A stretch of 12,333 bases of DNA from an uncultured Lachnospiraceae bacterium (GTDB lineage: Bacteria > Bacillota > Clostridia > Lachnospirales > Lachnospiraceae): positions 1 through 12,333 of the forward strand of contig CAMTBF010000051.1 in NCBI GenBank assembly GCA_947068385.1, in the 5' to 3' direction. The notes below the pieces were generated by a model that saw only the letters and a program-made list of their open reading frames with translations, did no database searches and was not told where the DNA came from. Positions 6,513-12,333 of the stretch are shown piece after piece. The number at the start of each line of letters is the position of its first letter. The first letter of the stretch is position 1. A program made the translations under genes and the position numbers.

Positions 6513-7691
6513 CTACGAATCCTTCACGATGCCATGGCTGGAAAAATACTCCAGCCAGATGACATCATACTTGCCCAGGAGATGCACCTCGTCCCAGGTA
6601 TAGTCCGGGTTCAGGTTTCCGGTGTCATCCGTCACCACCTCGTTGATGTCCAGGTAGAAGATGCTCTCGCCGTCGGCCAGGGCGGCGATGCGGTCATTGC
6701 GCTCCTGGATGGCCGGGTTGTTGAAGATCGGGTCGGACTCCGACTTGCTCTGCTTCACGTACATGATGCCGCAGACGTAGAGGATGGCGTCCGGCTGCAG
6801 CTCCCGCAGATGCTCCACGGCGGCTTCGTAGGCTTCCATGAAGGAATCCACGTTGCCGGTGCCCATCTCGTTGATGCCGATTTCCAGATAGATTTTACCG
6901 AAGGAGCGTTTCTGTAGGGCTTCCTCAATGGTAAGTGTCTGGCCGTCCACCTGGGCGGTCTTGGACTGGAACATGTTGTAGATGGTCATGCCGCCCTCGG
7001 CGTAGTAGGTCAGGTTGTCCCAGCCGGAGTAAAGCTCCACCCCAGTGACCCGGGAGTCGCCGATGAACAGGGCATCATCGAAGTACTCCTGCGGCACTTC
7101 CGTGAAGGCATACTGCTTCGGCTCTGCCTGGGCCGCGGGATCCGGGTTCTGCTGTGCGGCGGTGCCATTGCCGGAACCGGTTGTGCCCGGAACGCCGGAG
7201 CCTGCCTCCTGCGCACTGTCTCCGGGCATAGCCGCATCGGTACGCTGGGAGCTGCCGGGATTGCCGGCGACATTGTTTCCTGAACCGGTGGGAGCTGAAT
7301 CCTGCTGTGGGACGGCAGTACCGGAGGGATTGGCTGAATCTGCTGCTCCCCCGCCATGCTGTCCTTCGGAGCTGCTAGGATTCTTGCCGGATACGCTGCC
7401 TGAGATAGCTGGTTCTGGCTGACCCGCAAGGACATCGGGGATTTCTACAGTACTGGACTGGCTGGATGCCAGCAGGGCCGGATTGTCCCCCGTGGCCTTG
7501 TCCGCAGGCTCCCAGAGGGAGCCTTCCTGGGAGAGGCCCTGCATCAGCACGGCTATCACTGGCTGTCCCCAGCCCTCGGTATCATATTTTTCATAAACGC
7601 CATGGGCGCTGACGGTGGCGGCAAGATTCGCGCACAGCATGCTGGCCGCAAGGGCGGATAATAATGGTGTCGTATGCTTTCGTGTCTTCAT
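6513..7691 (-). CDS. Secreted SGNH/GDSL-type hydrolase or acyltransferase partner
   Basis: Exported protein of 392 residues. A signal peptide covers about 1-29 (basic start, hydrophobic core, TVSA before the likely cut). Residues 30-70 are a short conserved-looking segment. Residues about 71-192 form a low-complexity linker rich in Gly, Ser, Ala, Pro, Gln and Asn, like a wall-spanning spacer. The SGNH domain follows, with block I FIGDSRVTG (nucleophile Ser213), block III GINEMG (Asn274) and block V DEVH (Asp367, His370). All catalytic residues are present. The gene starts 13 nt after the MBOAT gene, with AAGGAG 9 nt before the ATG. In known pairs (AlgI with AlgJ/AlgX, PatA with PatB, DltB with DltD) the MBOAT protein carries the acyl group across the membrane and the extracellular SGNH partner places it on a polymer. 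That role is inferred here; the polymer is unknown. Confidence 0.85.
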   Translation of the reverse strand: MKTRKHTTPLLSALAASMLCANLAATVSAHGVYEKYDTEGWGQPVIAVLMQGLSQEGSLWEPADKATGDNPALLASSQSSTVEIPDVLAGQPEPAISGSVSGKNPSSSEGQHGGGAADSANPSGTAVPQQDSAPTGSGNNVAGNPGSSQRTDAAMPGDSAQEAGSGVPGTTGSGNGTAAQQNPDPAAQAEPKQYAFTEVPQEYFDDALFIGDSRVTGVELYSGWDNLTYYAEGGMTIYNMFQSKTAQVDGQTLTIEEALQKRSFGKIYLEIGINEMGTGNVDSFMEAYEAAVEHLRELQPDAILYVCGIMYVKQSKSESDPIFNNPAIQERNDRIAALADGESIFYLDINEVVTDDTGNLNPDYTWDEVHLLGKYDVIWLEYFSSHGIVKDS

Positions 7692-7704
7692 ATGTTCATT
7701 CTCC

Positions 7705-9039
7705 TTAAAACCCCAGATACATAAAGGGGTTATGCAGTCCGGTGACGATTCGGTAGACGCATACCCAGAACAGGGCGAACAGCACGACCTTCGCCGCCAA
7801 CGTGTTCCAGAACCGCTTCCAGACAGAATCCGCCAGGGGACAGGACACCGCCAGCGCCGCCAGGAAGAAGCCCAGGTAGTTCTTCCCGTGGATGATCCAG
7901 TCCCTCGGGTTCACCGCGATGCCGCCGCCCCAGAAGGGGAACAGCCGCGTAAAATAAATCCCCAGGCTCCCCAGATCCGTGACGGCGAACACCACCCAGG
8001 TCAGCGGAATCAGGAACCATACATACAGATGCCCCAGCACCGGGTGGCCGTTCAGCAGCTTCCCCAGCCAGAGCTTTTCCATGACGATGAAGAACCCCAG
8101 CGCCAGCCCCCAGATAAGGAAATTCAGTGTCACGCCATGCCAGATGCCCGTGGCCAGCCACACCACCAGCAGATTGCACACCGTCCGCGCCGCGCCTCTC
8201 CTGCTCCCGCCCAGGGGGATGTACAGATAATCCCGAAACCATCGCCCCAGCGACATATGCCATCTGCGGTAATACTCGCTGACGCTCAGAGAGCGGTAGG
8301 GATGGTCGAAATTCCGGGGGAGCTGGAAGCCCAGCATGCTGCCCAAACCCACAGCCATCAGGCTGTACCCCTGGAAGTCGAACAGGAGCTGCACCGAGTA
8401 TGCCGCAGCGCCCATCCAGGCCAGAGGCGTGGAGATGCTCTCGAAGCCCACGGTCTGGATGTCGTGCCAGAGGATGCCTACAGTGTCCGCGATGATGACC
8501 TTGAAGACAAGCCCTACTATCATGAGCGACAGGCCGTACTCCACGCCTTTGGCGGTGACCTTGCGCCTGCGCACCTGCTCAATGGCGTCATGGTACGCGG
8601 TGATGGGGCCGGAGAGCAGCTTGGGGAACATGGCCGCAAAGGTCCCCAGATCCAGAAAGCTTCTGGGAGGCCGCTCCGCCCGACGGTACACGTCAATGGC
8701 CACGGTCAGCAAGGTAAAGGTATAGAAGCTGATGCCCGGCGGAAGGGAGGGGGCCATATACTTGAAATACCCCAGTACGCCCACATGGAACAGCACAGCC
8801 GCCGCCAGCCACCCCCTGCGCCACCTCGGGGACTTCCGGCAGTCCAGGATACAGGTCAGCACATAGCTCACGGCCACGGAGCCCAGCAGGATCAATGCGC
8901 CGGGGAGGCTGCCAAAGCCGCAGAAGACGACGCTGGCCACGAAGAGCGCCACGTTCCGGTACTTCGCGGGGCAGAGGAAATATACCAGCAAAAAAACGGG
9001 GAGGAAGCGGAATATGAAATTCAAATCAGATAATCCCAT
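7705..9039 (-). CDS. MBOAT-family membrane O-acyltransferase (AlgI/DltB-like)
   Basis: Polytopic membrane protein of 444 residues with about ten hydrophobic segments spread along its length. Family hallmarks are PPGISFYTFTLLTVAIDVYR (100-119), the loop YYRRWHMSLGRWFRDYLY (256-273) with His261, and WLATGIWHG (294-302) with the invariant His301, then a hydrophobic C-terminus. Proteins of this family pass acyl groups (acetyl, or D-alanyl for DltB) from the cytoplasm to an outer-surface polymer. The SGNH gene immediately downstream fits the two-component O-acetylation arrangement, and no dltA or dltC is present, so an AlgI/PatA-type acetylation role is more likely than D-alanylation. GGGAGGG stands about 8 nt before the ATG at 9039. 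A promoter (9124-9151) and a perfect palindrome (9076-9090) lie upstream. Confidence 0.92.
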   Translation of the reverse strand: MGLSDLNFIFRFLPVFLLVYFLCPAKYRNVALFVASVVFCGFGSLPGALILLGSVAVSYVLTCILDCRKSPRWRRGWLAAAVLFHVGVLGYFKYMAPSLPPGISFYTFTLLTVAIDVYRRAERPPRSFLDLGTFAAMFPKLLSGPITAYHDAIEQVRRRKVTAKGVEYGLSLMIVGLVFKVIIADTVGILWHDIQTVGFESISTPLAWMGAAAYSVQLLFDFQGYSLMAVGLGSMLGFQLPRNFDHPYRSLSVSEYYRRWHMSLGRWFRDYLYIPLGGSRRGAARTVCNLLVVWLATGIWHGVTLNFLIWGLALGFFIVMEKLWLGKLLNGHPVLGHLYVWFLIPLTWVVFAVTDLGSLGIYFTRLFPFWGGGIAVNPRDWIIHGKNYLGFFLAALAVSCPLADSVWKRFWNTLAAKVVLFALFWVCVYRIVTGLHNPFMYLGF

Positions 9040-9075
9040 ACCGCGTCCCTCCCTTTCCGTTTTCCTCTGTGCGTT

Positions 9076-9090
9076 ATCGACACTGTCGAT
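9076..9090. promoter_or_regulatory. Perfect 15-bp palindrome in the MBOAT leader
   Basis: ATCGACA (9076-9082) and TGTCGAT (9084-9090) form an exact inverted repeat around one base, downstream of the predicted transcription start and 37 bp before the MBOAT ATG. An 11-bp direct repeat TCGATTC(T/A)ATC occurs at 9086-9096 and 9104-9114, 18 bp apart and overlapping the palindrome. The arrangement looks like a repressor operator with an extra half-site. The binding protein is unknown. Confidence 0.45.
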
Positions 9091-9123
9091 TCTATCTGCT
9101 TCATCGATTCAATCAATTAGATG

Positions 9124-9151
9124 TTTATAGGATACGGAATGGTTTCATCAA
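9124..9151 (-). promoter_or_regulatory. Sigma-A-type promoter for the MBOAT-SGNH operon
   Basis: On the minus strand -35 TTGATG (9146-9151) is followed after 16 bp by -10 TATAAA (9124-9129); shifting the -35 by one base gives TTTGAT and a 17-bp gap. The predicted start is near 9117, leaving a leader of about 78 nt. No convincing terminator separates this promoter from the end of the exporter operon upstream, so readthrough is possible. Confidence 0.55.
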
Positions 9152-9218
9152 AAGCACATCATTTTTGCATCAAAGTTGCAAACAAAAATCATGACATACG
9201 TGTAGTCAATAGAATGAC

Positions 9219-10022
9219 CTAAGAGCTGGCGCTGTTGTAACGCCGCAAGCCCCGCTTCCAAGCGCAGGCCGTCAGCCCGGTAAACGCCCCCGCCACGGCC
9301 AGGCCCTGCAGGGCCGTCTGCCACCTGAGCTCCCCCAAGATGCTCTGCACCGGCAGGGTGGCCATCAGGCCGTAGGGCAGGAGGAAACAGAAGACGACCC
9401 GGTAGATGCCATAAAAGGCAATGCCCGGCAGCTTCATGCACAGCTCCAGCGCCGCGTCCTCCAGCTGCTCCAGCCTTGCGTTGGTCACCAGGTAGAAGCA
9501 GACGCTGCGGATCAGCACCATCATGTCATAATGCAGCAGGATCATGACGGCCAGCCAGCCCAGATAGAGCAGCACGTCCCCGGCCCGGGGCACGATCCCC
9601 GCCCTGTGGGCGCCGTACCAGATGATGCACAGGCTCATGGCCATCAGGGGCAGGGAGCCGGGGTTGACCTGCTCAAAGGTGAGCCGCAGCAGCGGGCTCA
9701 CAGGCTTTGTCAGATACAAATCCAGCTCTCCGCTCCTGATCTTATCCGGCAGCTGCCGGATGCCGAAAAAGTAGAACACCATGCCCACCGCGTTGATCAG
9801 GGAGAAGGTCCCGATGAACAGAATCATCTCCCCCTCCCCCCAGGTGCCGATCCGGTCCACATTGGAGTACACTGCCCGAAACACCATGAGCTGCACGGCG
9901 AACAGGCTCCCGTCCACGAAGAACGGCCCGAAGAACCCCAGCCGGAACAGCATCAGATGTTGGAAGCGGATGCGGATCAGCTCCCGCAGCACTCTGAAAT
10001 TCTTTTTCATTCTATTTCTCAT
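9219..10022 (-). CDS. ABC-2 type permease, second subunit (DUF990-like)
   Basis: Integral membrane subunit of an ABC exporter, 267 residues from the ATG at 10022. There are about six hydrophobic segments. The loop RQLPDKIRSGELDLYLTKPV (about 93-112) is typical of the DUF990/ABC2_membrane_6 family, which occurs as paired permeases with one ATPase. I chose 10022 because this ATG overlaps the stop of the preceding permease as ATGA, preceded by GGGGTGGGGAT. A start at 10094 would add 24 mostly basic residues and overlap the upstream gene by 76 bp. The overlap implies translational coupling and fixed stoichiometry. The transported substrate cannot be read from the sequence; related systems export drugs, peptides or lipids. 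Confidence 0.86.
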   Translation of the reverse strand: MRNRMKKNFRVLRELIRIRFQHLMLFRLGFFGPFFVDGSLFAVQLMVFRAVYSNVDRIGTWGEGEMILFIGTFSLINAVGMVFYFFGIRQLPDKIRSGELDLYLTKPVSPLLRLTFEQVNPGSLPLMAMSLCIIWYGAHRAGIVPRAGDVLLYLGWLAVMILLHYDMMVLIRSVCFYLVTNARLEQLEDAALELCMKLPGIAFYGIYRVVFCFLLPYGLMATLPVQSILGELRWQTALQGLAVAGAFTGLTACAWKRGLRRYNSASS

Positions 10023-10837
10023 ATCCCCACCCCGTCGTATCTCTTTCTGTATTTTTTCCAGGTGATGCCGATGACGAGCTGCAGGGCCCCGCACCAGGCC
10101 GCCAGCACCAAGATGCCGGGCAGCGCCTCCTCCCCGCAGCGCCCTGTGAGCAGCATGGAGGGGAGATAGGTCACATAGTAGAAGGGCAGGCAGCGCATCA
10201 GCTTTACCACGGCCTCCGGGAACAGCGCCAGGGGCACGATCGTCCCGGTGACCAGGGACACCAGGTTGTTCTTGATCATCAGGAAAGTGTTGATTTCCTG
10301 ATATTTTAATGTCAATATCCCCAGATAGAAATTTAACTGCACCATGAACAGAAGCCCCAGCAGGACCATCAGCGCCGCGCAGGCTATGACAAGCGGCTCC
10401 CCGGTGAACGCGAACCGGATTCGGAACAGGAAGACCCAGACCGCCGCGGCCAGGAAGTCAAAGGCCAGATAGAAGGCCACCACGCCCGCCTCCATGGCGA
10501 TGAAATACCCCTGTATGCTCATGGGCAGCACCATATATTTCGAAAAGCTGCCGTTTCGGATGCGCGCGGAGATCTCCCCGCTGATGCCGCCGGACAGCTC
10601 CAGCTGGGATAGGAAGGAGCTGATGATGTAGTAGGACAGCATGCCGTGGAAGGTGAACCCGGCCACCATGTCCCTCTGCCGGAAGATGATGCCCCAGAGC
10701 AGATAGGCGAAGAGGATCTTCGAAACGGTGAACAGCATGTTGAAGACCACATCCGCCCGCCAGGCGAGCTGGGCCTTCAGGTTAATGGCCGCGGCTTCCC
10801 GGTATTTCCGGTATCCGGATAAGAAATCAGAATTCAT
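10019..10837 (-). CDS. ABC-2 type permease, first subunit (DUF990-like)
   Basis: Integral membrane subunit of 272 residues, paired with the next permease and served by the upstream ATPase. A short cytoplasmic N-terminus (YRKYREAAAINLKAQLAWR) precedes about six hydrophobic segments. The loop SGEISARIRNGSFSKYMVLP (about 86-105) corresponds to the interface loop of this permease family and parallels the RSGELDLYLTKP loop of its partner. The ATG at 10837 overlaps the ATPase stop codon as ATGA, and its own stop overlaps the next start in the same way, so the three genes are tightly coupled. The two permeases are clearly related in layout but not recent copies of each other. They probably form a heterodimeric channel. 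Confidence 0.88.
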   Translation of the reverse strand: MNSDFLSGYRKYREAAAINLKAQLAWRADVVFNMLFTVSKILFAYLLWGIIFRQRDMVAGFTFHGMLSYYIISSFLSQLELSGGISGEISARIRNGSFSKYMVLPMSIQGYFIAMEAGVVAFYLAFDFLAAAVWVFLFRIRFAFTGEPLVIACAALMVLLGLLFMVQLNFYLGILTLKYQEINTFLMIKNNLVSLVTGTIVPLALFPEAVVKLMRCLPFYYVTYLPSMLLTGRCGEEALPGILVLAAWCGALQLVIGITWKKYRKRYDGVGI

Positions 10838-11883
10838 AATGCCGCCCCCCTGGAACCATCCTGATAGATCCGCTCCACCACGGTCCCGATTTCGTCCTCC
10901 TCCACCGAGATGTCCGTGGGGCCCCAGGGCATGATGGCCGCCAGGGCCGCGCTGGCTTCCTCCTTGGGCACCAGGATCGTCAGCTTGTGGGGCGTCCGCT
11001 CCAACACCTCCCAGCGGGAAGGCCGCCGGGGGGACTGCCCTCCGGCCTGTCCCTGCAGGGAAGCGGCACCTTCCGCGGCCAGGTTCTGGGCCGGAGGGAG
11101 CTCCTGGGAGAAGGTCGCCGTGATTTTCTTGTTCTTCTGGTATCTGGCGAACAGCTCGTCGGTCCTGCCGTCATAGACCTTGCAGCCGTGATGGATGACT
11201 ACGGAGCGGTCGCATAACGTGGAGATGTCCTCCATGTAATGGGAGGTGAGGATGATGGAGGTCCCCCTCTCCCGGTTCACCTGTTTCAGGAACCTGCGGA
11301 TCTGGCCGGAGGCGATGGCGTCCAGGCCGATGGAGGGCTCGTCCAGGAAGAGGATTCTGGGCTGGTGCAGCAGCGCCACCATCAGCTCCATCTTCATCCG
11401 CTCCCCCAGGGAAAGGGTGCGCACCTGCACGTCCATCAGCTCCCGGACGCCGAACAGCTCCGTGAAATAGGCCCTGGTCTCCCGGAACTGCTTTTCGTCC
11501 AGCTCGTAGATCTCCTTGAACAGGCGCAGGGTGTCGTTTGCGGTGAGCTCATAAAAAAGCTGGCTCTTCTGGCCCATGACCACGGCATACTGGCGCTTGA
11601 ACTCGTTCTTCAGGTCATTGGGGTAGAAGCCCATGACATCGATCCGCCCGGAGGTGGGCGCGATGATGCCGGTGAGCATCTTGGTCAGGGTGGTCTTCCC
11701 GGCGCCGTTTGGCCCAATCAGCCCGACGAGCTCCCCCTCCTGTAAGGCAAAGTCGAAATCCCGGACGGCGGCCTTCTCCTCGTATTCCCGCTTCCAGAGG
11801 CTTTTGATGCTGCCGGACAGCCCCTCCGGCTTTTTGAACCTGCGGTAGGTCTTGGTAAGTCTTTCGGTCTCAATGATGTTCAT
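10834..11883 (-). CDS. ABC transporter ATP-binding protein of an ABC-2 exporter
   Basis: Cytoplasmic ATPase of 349 residues that would power the two downstream permeases. All nucleotide-binding motifs are present: Walker A GPNGAGKTT (57-65), Q-loop Gln105, signature LSLGERM (157-163), Walker B ILFLDEP (177-183), D-loop near 188 and switch His215. An insert before Walker A (KKPEGLSGSIKSLWKREYEEK, residues 17-37) is typical of ATPases that go with DUF990-type permeases. Residues about 262-290 form a Gly/Gln/Pro/Ala-rich linker before a small C-terminal accessory domain, so the protein is longer than a minimal ATPase. AGGAG lies 9 nt before the ATG at 11883. A leader of about 330 nt with a structured RNA, two terminator-like hairpins and a 20-codon ORF stands upstream, which points to regulated expression. 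Confidence 0.94.
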   Translation of the reverse strand: MNIIETERLTKTYRRFKKPEGLSGSIKSLWKREYEEKAAVRDFDFALQEGELVGLIGPNGAGKTTLTKMLTGIIAPTSGRIDVMGFYPNDLKNEFKRQYAVVMGQKSQLFYELTANDTLRLFKEIYELDEKQFRETRAYFTELFGVRELMDVQVRTLSLGERMKMELMVALLHQPRILFLDEPSIGLDAIASGQIRRFLKQVNRERGTSIILTSHYMEDISTLCDRSVVIHHGCKVYDGRTDELFARYQKNKKITATFSQELPPAQNLAAEGAASLQGQAGGQSPRRPSRWEVLERTPHKLTILVPKEEASAALAAIMPWGPTDISVEEDEIGTVVERIYQDGSRGAAL

Positions 11884-11913
11884 GATGACACTCTCCTCGC
11901 GCTTTGGCGCATG

Positions 11914-11976
11914 TTATTTTACGGTTAGACAATACAAAAACCGGCCACGGTAGGCTCTGCCCTGTGCAAAAGGCAT
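11914..11976 (-). CDS. Putative 20-residue leader peptide of the exporter operon
   Basis: A small ORF encodes MPFAQGRAYRGRFLYCLTVK. GGAGG (11981-11985) stands 4 nt before its ATG, a rather short gap. The start codon lies in the loop of the 11936-11993 terminator-like hairpin, and codons 9-12 are the hairpin's 3' arm; codons 13-14 cover its T-run. A ribosome moving along it would keep the 3' arm from pairing. The stop codon lies 30 nt before the ATPase start and 16 nt before its AGGAG. Translation through the hairpin could therefore both prevent termination and help the next start. The peptide resembles nothing I know. Without expression data it may be chance, but its fit to hairpin and ribosome binding site is striking. 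Confidence 0.45.
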   Translation of the reverse strand: MPFAQGRAYRGRFLYCLTVK

Positions 11977-11993
11977 ACTCCCTCCGTGGCCGG
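11936..11993 (-). terminator. Terminator-like hairpin (attenuator) before the exporter genes
   Basis: On the minus strand a perfect 10-bp stem, CCGGCCACGG (11984-11993) with CCGTGGCCGG (11941-11950), encloses a 33-nt loop and is followed at once by TTTTTGTATT. It lies 52 bp upstream of the ATPase start, where an active terminator would silence the operon. It therefore looks conditional. The loop contains the ribosome binding site and start of the leader ORF. Confidence 0.72.
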
Positions 11994-12007
11994 CGTTTCA
12001 TGGAACC

Positions 12008-12038
12008 AAAAAAACACAGCCTACAATGGCCATGCTTT
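12008..12038 (-). terminator. First terminator-like hairpin in the exporter leader
   Basis: On the minus strand 12028-12038 (AAAGCATGGCC) pairs with 12011-12021 (GGCTGTGTTTT) in RNA, using several G-U pairs, around a 6-nt loop, and a run of seven T (12008-12014) follows. The stem is weaker than that of the second hairpin because of the wobble pairs. It could end a short RNA of about 205 nt starting near 12214, or act as one stage of a two-step attenuator. Confidence 0.5.
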
Positions 12039-12075
12039 CCATTTACAGTCCAGAATATTTCCTGAAAAAGAAGTA

Positions 12076-12191
12076 TATGTTAAGCATCTGCAGGGCAGAC
12101 GAAAGGGCATAGCTATCCCTTGAAGGGTAAACAGCTATCCTCTCCCCATGTTCAGTTGCGGAGCACCTCCACATCCACCAAGCTTAACATA
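12076..12191 (-). ncRNA. Unrecognised multi-helix RNA in the exporter leader (candidate riboswitch or small RNA)
   Basis: Read on the minus strand, a perfect 10-bp closing stem pairs 12182-12191 (TATGTTAAGC) with 12076-12085 (GCTTAACATA). It encloses three more helices. P2 pairs 12167-12172 with 12158-12163, around a 3-nt loop. P3 pairs 12133-12140 with 12106-12114 with one bulge, capped by CCC/GGG at 12117-12127. P4 pairs 12095-12100 with 12086-12091 around a 3-nt loop, stacked directly on the closing stem. The layout resembles a riboswitch aptamer ahead of an attenuator. I could not match it to TPP, SAM, cobalamin, lysine, c-di-GMP, ykkC, T-box or other classes whose core motifs I know. A free small RNA ending at the first terminator is an alternative. 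The pairing is seen by eye; the function is inferred. Confidence 0.5.
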
Positions 12192-12220
12192 CAATACCTC
12201 TCTTTCCTCGTTTTCGAATA

Positions 12221-12249
12221 AGTATAATGCATCGGGGGCGGTGTGTCAA
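12221..12249 (-). promoter_or_regulatory. Strong sigma-A promoter of the exporter leader
   Basis: On the minus strand a consensus -35 TTGACA (12244-12249) and a -10 TATACT (12221-12226) are separated by exactly 17 bp. The predicted start is near 12214, which gives a leader of about 330 nt before the ATPase ATG at 11883. This is the best promoter match in the window. Such strength fits a system held back downstream by attenuation. Confidence 0.8.
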
Positions 12250-12272
12250 GGGATAATAACGGAAAGACAGAA

Positions 12273-12333
12273 ATGGAACAGGGCATCACGCCCTTCATCG
12301 ACCTCAACCCTGGCCATTCCGGGCACTTCACTT
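12273..12333 (+). pseudogene. Possible transposase fragment running off the window end
   Basis: From an ATG at 12273 the plus strand reads MEQGITPFIDLNPGHSGHFT and runs off the window. The segment GITPFIDLNPG resembles the interior of DDE-type transposases of some insertion sequences, from memory and not from a search. The frame extends back only to a stop at 12225, so if the resemblance is right the N-terminal part is missing and this is a remnant. The region 12228-12272 overlaps the exporter promoter on the other strand. It may instead be the start of an unrelated gene. Confidence 0.3.

Noticed and set aside
7615..9033. 472-codon open frame on the plus strand
   Set aside because: It lies wholly opposite the MBOAT and SGNH genes, is rich in Gln, His, Pro and Arg as GC-rich shadows are, and shows no domain. 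The minus-strand genes have complete family motifs.
9164..9182. TTTGCA/TGCAAA inverted repeat as terminator of the exporter operon
   Set aside because: Only 6 AT-rich base pairs, and on the minus strand it is followed by A residues rather than T residues.
11941..11993. GCACAGGGCA sequence like the start of a c-di-GMP-I riboswitch
   Set aside because: The remaining conserved parts of that riboswitch are missing, and the bases lie in the loop of a terminator hairpin and in the leader ORF.
11884..12215. T-box leader or 6S RNA
   Set aside because: No T-box antiterminator sequence (TGGNACCGCG) is present. A 6S-like long rod with a large central bubble is not seen; the fold is a multi-branch junction instead.
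1..12333. CRISPR array, tRNA or rRNA
   Set aside because: No regularly spaced direct repeats, no tRNA-like cloverleaf with a TTC arm and acceptor stem, and no rRNA-like sequence were noticed on either strand.

Overview
The window looks like a chromosomal accessory stretch from a fairly GC-rich Gram-positive anaerobe of the Clostridia, most likely a Lachnospiraceae-type gut bacterium. The evidence is AGGAGG-type ribosome binding sites, sigma-A-like promoters, a two-transmembrane histidine kinase of the intramembrane-sensing class, paired DUF990-type ABC-2 permeases, an Eis-like acetyltransferase and an MBOAT/SGNH pair. The family-level assignment is inference; no rRNA or tRNA is present to anchor it.

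Layout from left to right. Bases 1-520 hold the 3' end of an FtsX-type permease (+), cut by the window edge and preceded by an AT-rich stretch. It converges on a two-component system on the minus strand: kinase 555-1565, then response regulator 1697-2374. Between regulator and kinase lies a compact fold (1592-1715): an 8-bp closing helix holding two long hairpins with almost no unpaired bases, directly abutted by a third hairpin. The divergent 2375-2720 spacer holds the regulator promoter, hairpins in its leader, and a likely promoter for the next gene.

On the plus strand follow a peptidase E-like serine hydrolase (2721-3281), an Eis-like GNAT acetyltransferase (3332-4624) with a 42-bp internal duplication, and an AraC-type regulator (4770-6320). 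The regulator carries a long helical C-terminal half of unrecognised family that also has its own internal ribosome binding site. A hairpin at 6456-6487 closes this block and faces the end of the next one.

On the minus strand, 6513-9039 encodes an MBOAT membrane acyltransferase followed by a secreted SGNH/GDSL protein, a pair expected to O-acylate an extracellular polymer. Upstream, 9219-11883 encodes an exporter operon (ATPase, permease, permease), each junction overlapping as ATGA. A roughly 330-nt leader precedes it: strong promoter, multi-helix RNA closed by a perfect 10-bp stem, two tandem terminator-like hairpins, and a 20-codon leader ORF that starts in the loop of the second hairpin and runs through its 3' arm. 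This suggests control by RNA structure, attenuation and translation. The window ends in a plus-strand frame resembling part of a DDE transposase.

No CRISPR array, integrase, rRNA, tRNA or known retron or toxin gene was seen. The most interesting signals are the folded element between regulator and kinase, and the structured leader of the exporter operon.
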